Shown: positions 1 through 10,441 of the stretch, one piece after another | How the letters are laid out: every line of letters starts with the position of its first letter | Numbering within the stretch: position 1 is the stretch's first letter | NCBI RefSeq assembly: GCF_029931775.1 | Contig: NC_079319.1 | Coordinates: forward strand, 98,749,171 to 98,813,170 | Origin: Euleptes europaea | Lineage: Eukaryota; Chordata; Lepidosauria; Squamata; Sphaerodactylidae | Direction of reading: 5' to 3' | DNA length: 64,000 nucleotides | Notes under the pieces: model-generated | Told to the model about the DNA's origin: nothing | What the model saw: only the letters and a program-made list of their open reading frames with translations | Database searches by the model: none | Translations under genes and position numbers: made by a program

Positions 1-194
1 GCCTGCCACTGAGAGGGAGGGTGTGGGGGGAAAGCTTATTTGGCCTGCCCGAACTGCTCCAGGCTAGCCACCAAGAGAGAGAGAAAGAGAGGCACTCCGT
101 TAGAGGGAGAGAACGAGCATTAGCATCAGTGTGCTGTTCAGAGACAGAGAGAGCTAAAATCCCTCCATAGAAGGATCCCTAGAAGGTAAAATGA

Positions 195-747
195 CTAAAC
201 TGAGGCTGTCATCCTCTGGTCACATTATGAGAAGACAAGAGTCACTGGAAAAGACAATAATGCTAGGAAAAGTAGATGGCAAAGAAAGAGTAAGAAGAAG
301 AAGAGCTGGTTTTTATATGCTGATTTTCTCTACCTTATAAGGAGACTCAAACCAGCTTACAATCTCCTTCCCTTCCTCTCCCCACAACAGACACCTTGTG
401 AGGTAGGTGGGGCTGAGAGAGCTCTAAGAGAACTGTGATTAGGTCATCCAGCAGGCTTCATGTGTAGGAGTGGGAAACAAACCTGGTTCACCACATTAAA
501 GTCTGCCACTCACATGGAGGAGTGGGGAATCAAACCCAGTTCTCCAGATTAGAGTCCGCAGCTCTTAACCACTACACCACGCTGGCTGGAAGACCCAAGA
601 TGAGATGGATTGACTCAATCCAGAAGCCAAAGCCCTCAGTTTGCAAGGCTGTTAGTGATAGGATGTTTTGGAGGACATTAATTCACTGGGTTGCCATCAG
701 TCGGAAGCAACTTGATGGCACTTTACACACACACATTACTACAGTCT
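195..747 (+). repeat. RTE/BovB-like LINE 3' end, split by a SINE
   Basis: On the plus strand the two halves (about 195-297 and 589-747) translate to the conserved tail of RTE-clade LINEs: a 'MLGK' stretch, a basic run, then 'RWIDSI' and 'DRxFWR'. The copy ends in an ACAC-rich tail (about 722-735). A minus-strand SINE at 298-588 interrupts it. A second copy lies at 35735-35975. It is 5'-truncated and keeps no reverse transcriptase. Confidence 0.65.
298..588 (-). repeat. tRNA-derived SINE
   Basis: Reverse-strand reading begins with a tRNA-like head (GTGGTGTAGTGGTTAAGAG, with a B-box-like GGTTTGATTCC). It runs through the block seen in the copies at 16639 and 42053 and ends in a 'GCATATAAAAACCAGCTCT' tail. 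It is inserted in an RTE LINE remnant. It is a repeat, not a functional tRNA gene. Confidence 0.75.
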
Positions 748-896
748 GGATATGCTCAGCTCCCACAGCTGGTCTGGGGACCTGTTTTTCAGCCAGTTTT
801 TCAGATATGAATTTGGTTCCACATCCGTGAGGTCAGTGAAATGAAGCCACCCACAGTCAAGGTAAGCTGTAGCTGCATACTAAGGAGTCTATCCTG

Positions 897-1192
897 TAAA
901 GGTAAAGGTCCCCTGTGCAAGTACCGGGTCATTCCTGACCCATGGGGTGACGTCACATCCCAACGTTTCCAAGGCAGACTTTGTTGACGGGGTGGTTTAC
1001 CAGTGCCTTCCCCAGTCATCTTCCCTTTACCCCCAGCAAGCTGGGTACTCATTTCACCGACCTCGGAAGGATGGAAGGCTGACTCAACCTTGAGCCGGCT
1101 ACCTGAAAGCGACTTCTGTTGGGTTCGAACTCAGGTCGTGAGCAGAGCTTGGGCTGCAGTACTGCAGCTTAGTACTCTGTGCCACGGGGCTC
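897..1192 (-). repeat. tRNA-derived SINE, second family, with target-site duplication
   Basis: On the minus strand it starts GAGCCCCGTGGCACAGAGTA, has a GTTCGAACCC-type B box, and ends with a CCTTTACC tail. A near-identical plus-strand copy lies at 47742-48038. The flanks carry a short duplication, 'tctatcct' at 888-895 and 1191-1198, as expected for LINE-driven insertion. Confidence 0.75.
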
Positions 1193-1242
1193 TATCCTAT
1201 AGGAATGCATAAAAACACGAGTTTATAAATTGCAACAAATTT

Positions 1243-1676
1243 TGTCGAAGGCTTTCACGGTCAGAGTTCATTGGTTCTTGTAGGTTATCCGGGCTGTGTG
1301 ACCGTGGTCTTGGTATTTTCTTTCCTGACATTTCGCCAGCAGCTGTGGCAGGCATCTTCAGAGGAGTAACACATTAACAGATCACTTCAGGATACAATGG
1401 TTCCATATTAACATACCACACCCTCATTAGAACATTATCTTGATAATTACAGGACAATGATTAGCACATTACCTTTGACACTTTTTGCAGGACAATGATT
1501 CAGCTCAAACCCACCCCTTTCTGACTATATATTACTCTTCCTACACACTTGACACTGAGAGACACTGTCCTTCAGTGTTACTCCTCTGAAGATGCCGGCC
1601 ACAGCTGCTGGCGAAACGTCAGGAAAGAAAATACCAAGACCCCGGTCACACAACCCGGATAACCGACAAGAACCAA
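1243..1676. repeat. Inverted-arm retroelement fragment with 12-bp TSD (Penelope-like?)
   Basis: Two inverted arms (1243-1372 and 1575-1676) share the motif 'GAAGATGCC..CCACAGCTGCTGGCGAAACGTC' and are separated by about 200 bp. The whole is flanked by the 12-bp direct repeat 'tgcaacaaattt' (1231-1242 and 1677-1688). That TSD length points to target-primed reverse transcription rather than a cut-and-paste transposon. I recall this kind of motif near ends of reptile Penelope-like elements, but cannot confirm the family. Confidence 0.5.
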
Positions 1677-1692
1677 TGCAACAAATTTGTCC

Positions 1693-2169
1693 ATTCTGTG
1701 GTCTGAGCATGATCACCACCTTCTGTTGATTTTCACGGAAAAGGGAAAAGGGAGAAGAAAGCGGCTTTTCTTTTCCAAGCCCTTATAGTTTCTCATAACT
1801 AATCCAGTTTCTCCTAATTGCTCTGGGCTGGACTGGACATTTGAAAGTTGTGCTCCATTCTTTATTTACTGTAAATGCTCTATTTATCAAGACCTGCATA
1901 TTATTTGAACATTTTAATTAACTTTGGATCAACTAACCTTGGATCAGTAGGACATTCTGCTTATCACATGTTTCCTAGTCTTAACAAAAAAAAAATTGAG
2001 GAAGACTTGGGAAGCTCCCTTTAAAAGAAGCTGCATGTAGCTGCCCAAGGATACACTGCATGGGGAAGAAAAAATGAACAAGAACAAATTCTATGATTCT
2101 AAAGTGGTCTCAGTCCCATGAACAGGCCAGAAGCCTGACTGGTAAGGGTCAAGTGCTGATAGTCCAGGA
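1693..2169. other. No feature seen
   Basis: No convincing gene, and no repeat family that I recognise, between the inverted-arm element and the CR1 remnant. Confidence 0.4.
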
Positions 2170-3947
2170 ATTTCTGGAGCTACTCAGCTACCACTCTCTC
2201 CACCACCTTACCCAGAAACAGAAGATTCAAGACTGGGCGGTAGTTGGCCAGGTCAGATGTATCTGCTGATAGATTTTTCAGGAGGGGTCTTACCACTGGC
2301 CTCCTTAAGTGACCTGGGGGGCAAATCTCCTTTGTGAGAGAAAGATTGATAATATCTCTCAGGGGGATCATATCGAATCTTTCACCAGCCGGGTCAGACA
2401 TGGATCCAGAGAGCAAACAATAGCCTTCACTACAGATAGGATCCTGTCAACATCAGACGGTGTGAGCCAGATTAATGGGTCTAAAGTAGGGCCAGAGGAT
2501 GGGTTGCGGTTCGGGCCGTTAAGTGCCTACACTCTTAGAAAGGACCCCTTCCTGAGAAGGGATATGTTATCTTATTCAGCGAGACACCACTAGACGGGAA
2601 TCAACGGTTCCTAGAAACTTGTTATCGTTCCTAGAACATCTCTTGAACACATCAATAAATTTATAATAATGGACAAGAGTAGAAGTATATAAAAAACACA
2701 TTTATTTACATTATATAATATATGCTTTTTAGTTGCGAAGCCATAAAATATCATATAAGGATAGACATCATTAGTCTTAAACATGTTTATGTAGCAAGTA
2801 ATCATTCACATTCTCTATGCCTCCATAAAGGAGTATCTTAGTCAGAATATACTCATGAAGTATCCTTAGTGCAATGCACTTTCATTCAGAATATAAGGTT
2901 ACAGAAATCCTGTCAAAATATGGTTAATTCTTTGGAGAAAGATTTGGTTAGAAGCATCCTAACTTAAATCATTCAAAACATCATAACATTTCTGTATAGA
3001 AGACACACTATACCTTGCTGTGTCATCTGGAGTCCTCTAAGAATCTAAGCTCTATGAGAACATATGAAGTTATCCCAGAGTGTCTGTATTTGCTAAGTCT
3101 TGAATCCTTTAAAGACTTCTATTAATATTCTTAACTGATCATCATTAAGATCAGGCATTGTGTATGTACATGCTATGCATGCGCTTTCTAGTTTTAGACA
3201 GCAATGCTGAATATATAAATACTATGTGTTAGCTTAAAGCTGTTTACAGTCTCTTTGACTGTGCCAATCTGTGTATGCACTGTATAATGCAGGGATGGGG
3301 AACCTCAGGCCCGGGGGCCGGATCCGGCCCGTGAGACCATTTTCCCTGGCCCTTGAGCCGATTCCGGGAGCTCCAGGGCCTCCCCTGCCACTCAAGCTCT
3401 CCCTATTTAGGCTCTCCCCTCGGCACTTCGGGCATTGCTGGCAGGCAGGCACTTGTGTAAACTTGATGCTGATTGGGTAATTGTTGGGCCGTTTCTCCCA
3501 ACTCTCCCCAGTTCCTGCTCCTGGAGAGAGACACAACTTCCACCCAAAACGTGCGCCTGGCCGGAAGCCCCCCTCCCCTTTCTCTCACCGGCTGTTTCCA
3601 GGTGAGTGGGTGGCATGCCATGCCCTCTCTTCGCTCTCCAGCTTGAAACTGCTTGGGCTCCTGGAGCTTGTGTCACCATCTCCCCCTCGCTCTCCCCCGG
3701 GCCGAGGCCAACAAGAAAAGCGGGCTGTCCAGCCATTCCGGCCCCGAACCTTCCTCCCCCCCAGCTTGCCTATGACCCGTGCGGTGGGGCGATCCCCCGC
3801 AGCTTGAAGCTGCTTGAGCACCCGGAGCTCATTCCACCATCTGCCCCTCGCCTGGCTACCGTTGGCTTCTCCCTCCCCTCGCTCACCCCTGTAGATGTGT
3901 GTGTGGAAATGGGGCATTCCCCCGATCGTCGGGCCACTAGCATGGCC

Positions 3948-4362
3948 CAGTGAGTGCATGTGTGAAAGTATGGAAGGGGGAGGGGAGCCGAAAAGCTTCC
4001 CCCAATCGCGTGTGTGTGTGTGTGGAGCGCGGGGGGGGGGAGCCGAGAAGGTTTCCCCGCCGGGCTGCTAGTGCGGCCCGGTTAGTGCGTATATGAAAGT
4101 GGGGAGGGGGGAAGCTGAGAGAAGGCTTCCCCAATCGTGTGTGTGTGTGTGTTTGAAAGTGGGGAAAGGGTGGGAAGCGTGTGTGAGTGCTTGTGTGAAA
4201 GTGGAGAGGGGGGAGAAGCTGGGAAGGCTTCCCCCAATGGCGTGTTTGTGTGTGAAAGTGGGGAGGGGGGAAGCATGTGTGAGTGCCTGTGTGAAAGTGG
4301 GGAGGGGAGAGAAGCCAGGAAGGCTTTTCCCAATCACGTGTGTTCATGTGTGTGTGTGGGAA
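3948..4362. repeat. GT-rich minisatellite inside the hAT element
   Basis: Imperfect tandem units of roughly 60-75 bp repeat the pattern 'GTGTGAAAGTGGGGAGGGGG', then a GAAGCC/GGAAGGCTTCCCC segment, then CGTGTGTGTGTG. They produce repetitive overlapping open frames on both strands that are not genes. Confidence 0.75.
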
Positions 4363-4419
4363 GCCTCCCTCCCTTTCCTTCCTTCCCTCTCTCCCTCCTC
4401 TGCATAGCCTCTCCTAGGG

Positions 4420-4650
4420 TTCATAGAATCATAGAGTTGGAAGGGATCACCAGGGTCATCTAGTCCAACTCCCTGCACAATGTAGGAAATTCACAACTAC
4501 CTCCCCCCACATCCCCAGTGACCCCAACCCTCCCCCTGCCATGCAGGATCCCACAATCAAAGCACTCCCGACAGATGGCCATCCAGCCTCTGCTTAAAGA
4601 CCTCCAAAGAAGGGGACTCCACCACCCTCCAGGTGGTGGCTGGAGACCTG
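4420..4650 (-). repeat. CR1 3'-end fragment
   Basis: The plus strand reads TCATAGAATCATAGAGTTGG, then a 'GGTCATCTAGTCCAACTCCC' block. This is the reverse complement of a typical CR1 3' end with its ATTCTATGA repeats. It is 5'-truncated and nested in the hAT element. Confidence 0.75.
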
Positions 4651-4964
4651 GCAACCCTAGCCTTCCTTCCTTCCCTCCTCTGCATAGCCTCTACTAGAGT
4701 TGCCAACCTCCAGGTAGTGGCTGGAGACCTAGCAACCCTTAGCCTCCCCCACCCCCGACCCGCCAGGAGAACTACACCTGGTATGGCCCCTGAATGATGT
4801 TATAAATGGGCAAATGGCTCTTGGCAGGAAAAAGGTTCCCCACCCCTGGTATAATGTATCAGCATTATGCATATCTCACAGAGTACAGAGAGTCTCCTTT
4901 CCCTTCAGGAACATCTCTGGTCTCTTGCTCTGAGGAGGTTCAGAAGTCCCTCTGTTAAGTAGAG

Positions 4965-5172
4965 AATTCACAGTGGGTAGCCGTGTTAGTCTGTTTGCAG
5001 TAGTCAAAAAGGGCAACAGTCCAGTAGCACCTTAAAGACTAACAAAATATTTTCTGGTAGGGTATGAGTTTTCGTGAGCCACAGTGAGCTGTGGCTCACG
5101 AAAGTTCATACCCTACCAGAAAATATTTTGTTAGTCTTTAAGGTGCTACTGGACTCTTGCCCTTTTTGACTA
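4965..5172. repeat. Hairpin repeat with 13-bp TSD
   Basis: Two nearly identical arms of about 85 bp face each other with only a few bases between them. They carry 'CAGTAGCACCTTAAAGACTA' and its complement, and a 'GTGAGCCACAG' / 'CTGTGGCTCAC' centre at about 5075-5100. A 13-bp direct repeat 'ctgttaagtagag' flanks the element (4952-4964 and 5173-5185). The left arm extends further, with 'CACAGTGGGTAGCCGTGTTA'. A diverged relative lies at about 53625-53755. Confidence 0.7.
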
Positions 5173-7819
5173 CTGTTAAGTAGAGGACGTTCTGACACAA
5201 TCTCAGAGGTCTAGCTATTAGCCCTGTGTTCAGGATGCTCTTTAGCATTGGTAAGCCAAATAGGTTTAGTTTGTAAGAATCCATAAATCCAATGGACTCT
5301 CAGTGTTCCAATATATGGAAAGATCACTGCACTTAGGTTCCCATTCAAAGGATAGGAATTCTAAGGGTCTCTATCCTCTTCTAGGAATAGAGCAGTCTCA
5401 CAAGAAGACTGTAAGTAAGATATGTTGAAATATCCAGATCTTGATACTTCAAGATACCTCAGAGAACTACTGTCCATGCAAGGATCAGTTTCAATGTTTT
5501 ACATCTCAAGCCTTTTGAGATGGAGACATGTTACTCCAGACAGCTGCAGTCTGCCAGTAATAACACTCTGAAATACTGGCAGTACTGTAGCTATATTTAT
5601 ACTGTTTCTAGACCCATTAAGAGTGAAGAAAGCTCCTTTATACCCTCCTTCTTATCCTTCCAGAGGGGTGCCTTTATTTCCACCTATCAGATGTCAGGAG
5701 CAGTGCAGAACTGGCTTGGTAAGCAGCTGCTCATGTCTTCTGATGTCTTATGTCCAAATATGGACTTCCTTTCCTTCCACTCCTCTTTGCTTAAAGTATA
5801 AACACTCATTTCTGAGTTACATGATCATGTTATATACATTATTTGTATACCATCCTCTTTGTTAGGACAATACGCATTAAATGAGACTACTTAGAAATCT
5901 GTAGCACAACGTTTAACTATATAACTCATAAAACACAATTATAGCTGACATTGTCACTTGCAAAGTGACATTGTTTACATTTGTCAGCTGCATAGCCTTG
6001 AACGAGATTACAGAAAGCAAGGAAGCATATTACTCTTATCTTTGAGAGAACTTTAATGCCTTTAAGCTATAATAAGCACAGTTTCAGCTATTAATGCACT
6101 CTTAGTACATTAAGATATCTTAAGTCCTTGAAAAGGACAAGTGTTCTGCCTTTGAGATTCTGACATCTGGTAGCTGAATCAGAAAGGTGATTTTTGTCAG
6201 AAAGGTGCTCTGGTCTGCCCCTTCAAGGACAAAGCCAGAGTAACTTTAGTAGTTAGCTTGTGATAGAGCTGACCTTGAGAGCATTCTGTCAGCCTGTCAG
6301 CATGACACAGACTTTCATTATACATTACACAAACCTCTGTAGTGGCTCAGTGATGTGTTTAAGCTCTATATGGAATTAATTCTGCACATGTTCACAGAAT
6401 ACCATGATTATGTCAGAGCCCGGCACAGATGACCATGGAGTCTCCGGTTCCTTTACTGTTTCAACACTGGCTGAGAGATCACAGCAGAGAGATGACACTT
6501 TGTCCACAAAAAAGCTCAAGGCTGAATCACCAATATATGGGGACTGCCTCGAAAGGGAAGTCCGTGTCTGAGCTACCCTTAACAATTGTGCCAAGTGAGA
6601 GCTAGCACATGCAACTGAAAAATGAAAGTATGCCTTTTTCACATCCTTCACTGCCATCTCATAGATTTTCATAAACATTCTATAAGATGTTATTAAGTCC
6701 TTGTCGCGAGTACGTTGCCAAGCTCGTTCTAGCTGTTTAAGCTCCAGCTTTTTTCTCCTTATCTCATCTGTGTACCAGGGAGCTGGGTTTAGGTTTGGGA
6801 TGAAGAGGGCATCCTGGAGCAATTTGATCGATGGCCTCCATGAGCCATTGATTCCAATAATTAATTAGGCCATCTAACGAGTAGCTGGGTGGTTTCGAAT
6901 CCTGCAGAGCATTCTGAAAACTAATTGAACCCATAAGTCTCCGTGGGCGAGCATAAATAAGCTGACCACCCTTGTGAGGCAGGGCTGGGAGTCCTACTCG
7001 AGCCTTTAGGATAAAATGATCTGACCATGGCACCACTTCTGTCTGGATCGGACCCAGATCTACACCTGCCCCCCAAATTAAATCCAGCGTGTGGCCTGCT
7101 AGATGTGTAGGGCCTGATACCACCTTGGAGAGCCCCAAGGTCACCATGGAGGCCAAGAAGTCTGAGGCTGGTTGAGAGGAAGTCTTCACTTGGACATTGA
7201 AGTCCTCAAGGACTAAAAGTCATGGGAACATCAATACCCAGTCAGACACAACCTCTACCAGTCTCGGCAGGGTATCTACTGGATTCCTGGATAGTCCAAT
7301 CGAACAGAGAGTTGGCCTGTGTGGAAAGGTAAAGACAGAAACACCCCCCCCTTTTTTTGGGGTTGAGATTTATATTCTTCTATAAGATCTTCTTTTATTA
7401 CTTCACTGATCTCACACTTTCCTATATGTTCTCACAACTGTAATTTAATCTATCTGCTGTCTGGTAAAGATCAGGCTGTTACTCTTTCCATAATTTATTA
7501 TTTAACGGCCACTTTGAAGATAAGCCAAAAGTTATAATCAAGTTGCACCTAAATGCTCATTTGTATACAGGCACCCATTTTGCACTGGATCCGGGTATCT
7601 GCTAGTGTGCTAGGCTTCTGGTACATAACAGAAAAGCCACTCTCTTCAGCACCCAACACAAGGCCAACACATTCAAGGCTGGATATCTCCAGTGCTGGGA
7701 TTGGCCTGAAGAAGAAAGAATCCCGAATGAGACACTCCACCCCCTCCTCTCTGGCTCTTTGTCCGTGACTGACAGAGGACAGAGTATCTAATAATTTACT
7801 AACTGTAACAGTAGGAATG

Positions 7820-8370
7820 TTATTTATATTATTAGATGCCCGTGTGGTTTTTTATACATGGGTAAGACAAAACGCCAAATTAAACCCAGGATCGGTGAGC
7901 ATCGATCACGTGTGCGGAACAAAAATTTAGAGGCACCGCTCACTGCGCACTATTTACAAGCTAAACCTGCAGACCATGAAATGCAGTTTTTCGTGGTCTG
8001 GCAGTATCGGGGTAAACCATATCAACACCAAAACATTGACAAAATGCTGCACCAACAGGAATGTAGATTTTATTTATTTATTTATTTATTTAATACAGGG
8101 ATACAGCATCAAATGTAGCAAGGACTGCATCTGGGGGAATCCTGACACCCTCTATCTTTCGTATAAGATTGTATCACACTTTATTCAACATAAACATAGA
8201 GACACCGACTTGAGGTTTTTTGCCTTGTGGCAATATCAAAAAAAGCGGTTTGCCAAAGAAAATGTGGACAAAATTCTAAACCAACAAGAGGCCCGCTTTA
8301 TTATCATGATGAATACGGTAATCCCAAGTGGCTTAAACGCCAGCTGTAACTACTCAGCCTTTCTGTAACG
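7820..8370 (+). pseudogene. Penelope-like element, GIY-YIG endonuclease fragment
   Basis: The plus strand encodes a piece like the C-terminal GIY-YIG endonuclease of Penelope-like retroelements: a CPCG motif, 'GKTKRQIKPRIGEHRSRV', and an ending 'RFIIMMNTVIPSGLN'. The middle segment ('FFVVWQYRGKPYQHQNIDKM' against 'FFALWQYQKKRFAKENVDKI') occurs twice in different frames, joined at a TTTA microsatellite (about 8072-8092). The reverse transcriptase is absent. The AT-rich sequence to about 8990 may be the element's 3' region. Confidence 0.6.
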
Positions 8371-9014
8371 CCGCCCCTGTGCTAATTATTTTCCCATATA
8401 GCTTGAGAGTTTTTTCATTATAGTTATCCAGCATAATGAGTTTGAAACATTGATTGTACAGCATATGCTAGGATCTATGTAAGACACGATTAAGAAGTCG
8501 GTGAGTAATATATATTTCTTTATTGTTATTTGTGGCTTATATATTGAAGTTTCAGCTTAAAATTAATTTGCAATAACGCCTTTAATAATTTCTTTAATAA
8601 TAGAATATTAGACTATTTACATTGAAGAGTGCACAGAGTGCTGATCTTCTATAGTACTGCAACGTGGATAACGGAAATCTGGAAAAGAAAATAAAGATAC
8701 TCAGATGAGCAGAAGAATTATTTTCCTATTATTTGGAACTTTTATATATACACCAACGGGAGAAAATTGATTTTGAAACAGGACACTTTTCTGGATCCCT
8801 GTCTTGCTTTTGTTTATTCCGTTACCAAAAAGGACGAATTGTATGATTTTGTGAGGTAACAAATATTGTGTCTCTTTTGCTGCAACTAAAAAAGAGAATG
8901 AAGTGTACATATTTGTGAAGCGTTACGTTTTATATTGTATATCAATCGAATTTATTTTCCAATTGGTGTTATTGTTTTGTGCTGCGTTTAGCCATCGTGA
9001 CTGCATAGGGTTGA

Positions 9015-9182
9015 TTAACTGCCAGGTAGTCGCAGGAGATCTGCAGGCGACAGAGACCAGATCACCTGGGGGAAAAGGGCCGCTTTGGCCATTGGGCTCT
9101 ATGGCATCGAAGCCCGCCCCCTCCCCCAACCCCGCCCCCCAAATCTCCCGCCGGTGGCAAACAGAGGGACCTGGCGACCCTC
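9015..9182 (+). repeat. Interspersed repeat fragment
   Basis: The order 'GGAGATCT..', 'CCGCTTTGGCCATTGG', 'CTCTATGGCATCGAAGCCC' and 'CCTGGCGACCCTC' resembles a common squamate repeat that typically ends 'CTGGCAACCCT'. A related end occurs at 4655-4740. The family name is not certain. Confidence 0.4.
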
Positions 9183-9369
9183 ATCCCTGGCGGCGTCTCC
9201 AGCTGAAGGGAGCGGGCAAGTGAGGCGATGGGAAAGGCCCCTTCCTGCCGGAGGCCCTGCAGAGCCGCTGCCCGTCTGAGGAGGCCAGGCGGACCGAGGG
9301 GGGCGGACCGAGGGGGGCGGGGGGGGCAGCTCCACGTGTTGATCCCTGTGGCGGCCTTCAGCGCCCAGA

Positions 9370-9598
9370 GGCCGCGCGGCGGAGCGGTTGAGAGCGGGGG
9401 GGGGGGGGCTCTGAGCTGGAGGAGCGGGCGGGTTCGGCTTCCGCGCTCCTCCTCCACCACAGGCCGCCTGCGGGGTGACCCTGGGCCAGTCACAGTTCTC
9501 TCGGAACTCTCTCGGCCCCACCCGGCTCACAGAGGGAGGGGGGGGCGGCGGCCAGCCACTTCGAGGCTCCTGAAAGGCAGAGAAAAGCGAGTTATACA
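9370..9598 (+). repeat. GC-shifted tRNA-derived SINE copy
   Basis: Within the GC-rich block the order 'GAGCGGTTGAGAGCGGGG', 'GGGTGACCCTGGGCCAGTCAC', 'TCTCGGCCCCACCC', 'GGCTCACAGAGGG' and 'GAGTTATACAAACCAG' follows the SINE family seen at 16639 and 42053. Many A/T positions are replaced by G/C. Confidence 0.55.
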
Positions 9599-10044
9599 AA
9601 CCAGCCCCCCCTCCTCCCCCTCCTCGCGTTGTGTTTCCCGCAGAGCTCCCCACAGCAGCCCCTCCTGGTGCCCCCCTCCGCCGGCCCCCCCCGATGCGTT
9701 CCGGCAGGGCTCCCTCGCCCTGTCCCTCAGGCCCCGGCGCGGCGGGCTCCCCCCGGCCCGGCAACACCGCCGCACCTCCAGCAGCTGCGCAGGGCCTGCG
9801 GGGAGCGGGGGAGGGAGGGGGAGGGGGGCTTTCTCATCCCCACCGGGCCTGCTGGGGGGGGGGCAGCGGCCTTCCGGTCTTCCGTGCCGGATCTCCCCCC
9901 CTCCCCCCCCGCAGGGTGTCGTGGTCCGGAGCGGCGGGCTCTGGCCTGCAGAACCGGGTCCGAACCCCCCCCACACCCCCCCACACACACCCCCCCCCCC
10001 CACGCGAGCGCCGGCGGCTGCTCTGCTGTTGCGCCTGCCTTTTC

Positions 10045-10225
10045 CTGGGAAGGCCATCTGGTTTTTAATGGCCTTTTAATATGATTTATTCCTATTATTG
10101 TCATTAATCTGCTGAGATGCTATTGTATTTGTCTTGTTTTCTTGTCTTTCCATAGGAAGGATGCGAGCCGCCCTGAGCCCGGCCTTGTGGCTGGGGAGGG
10201 AGGGCACAAAACAAAATGGATCAAC
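10045..10225 (+). repeat. CR1/L2-type LINE 3' end
   Basis: The T-rich 'TTTTAATATGATTTATT' stretch followed by 'GAGCCGCCCTGAGCCCGGCC' and 'GGCTGGGGAGGGAGGGCAC' looks like the 3' end of a CR1/L2-class repeat. A comparable end sits at 43235-43612. Confidence 0.45.
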
Positions 10226-10441
10226 AAACAAACCTGCCCCTTCATGGTACTTCTGCCCTTTTGTCTTTTCCGCCGGGGCTGAATGACTTAATTCCGCTTC
10301 TCTCTTGATCTTCCAGATCTCTACTTGGTATTCGCAACGTCCCCCGTTTCTGGGCGATTCCTTGATGGCGCAAACTCCGCTCAGAGGTCCCCGCCTTGGG
10401 TCACGGTTTGGGAAACTTGTTCTCTGCGTCCCACTCCACCC

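Larger units (their letters stand above)
3290..4848. mobile_element. Non-autonomous hAT transposon with 8-bp TSD
   Basis: The terminal inverted repeats are CAGGGATGGGGAACCTC (from 3290) and AGGTTCCCCACCCCTG (to 4848). A perfect 8-bp target-site duplication, 'gtataatg', sits at 3282-3289 and 4849-4856, the hAT hallmark. No transposase is seen. The interior is GC-rich and holds a GT-rich minisatellite and a short CR1 piece. A right-end relative lies at about 33960-34261. Confidence 0.85.
2500..6396 (-). mobile_element. LTR-class fossil (LTR region), with nested insertions
   Basis: Read on the minus strand it starts TGTGAACATG at 6396 inside the CR1 remnant and ends near 2500. Its last part, including 'GCTGAATAAGATAACATATC', matches the 3' part of the solo LTR at 39013-40247, so both belong to one family. 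A TATA-like box (about 5620-5640) and an AATAAA (about 2700) lie in the same orientation. A hAT element (3290-4848) and a hairpin repeat (4965-5172) have inserted into it. No coding remnant is seen, and the target-site duplication is not clear. Old and decayed; the exact ends are uncertain. Confidence 0.5.
2170..7315 (-). repeat. CR1/L2-like LINE, split by an LTR-class fossil
   Basis: Two blocks in the right minus-strand order belong to one LINE. At about 6397-7315 lies the endonuclease C-terminus ('GPTHxxGHTLDLIW', then 'VPWSDHF') and the linker ('APWYTDEIRRKKLELKQLER', then 'KKAYF'). At 2170-2499 lies the start of the reverse transcriptase ('VVRPLLKNLSADTSDLANYR', 'FLGKVVERVV'). Both match CR1/L2-type ORF2. 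About 3.9 kb of other repeats (2500-6396) separates them. The 5' part and the rest of the RT are missing. Confidence 0.7.

Noticed and set aside
3937-4463. Repetitive open frames with CVCVK or HFHT patterns
   Set aside because: They are translations of a GT-rich minisatellite, not proteins.
9099-10104. Long overlapping open frames on both strands (up to 283 codons)
   Set aside because: They occur in several frames at once in very GC-rich sequence, are Pro/Gly/Arg/Ala-rich and match no family I know. High GC lowers stop-codon frequency.
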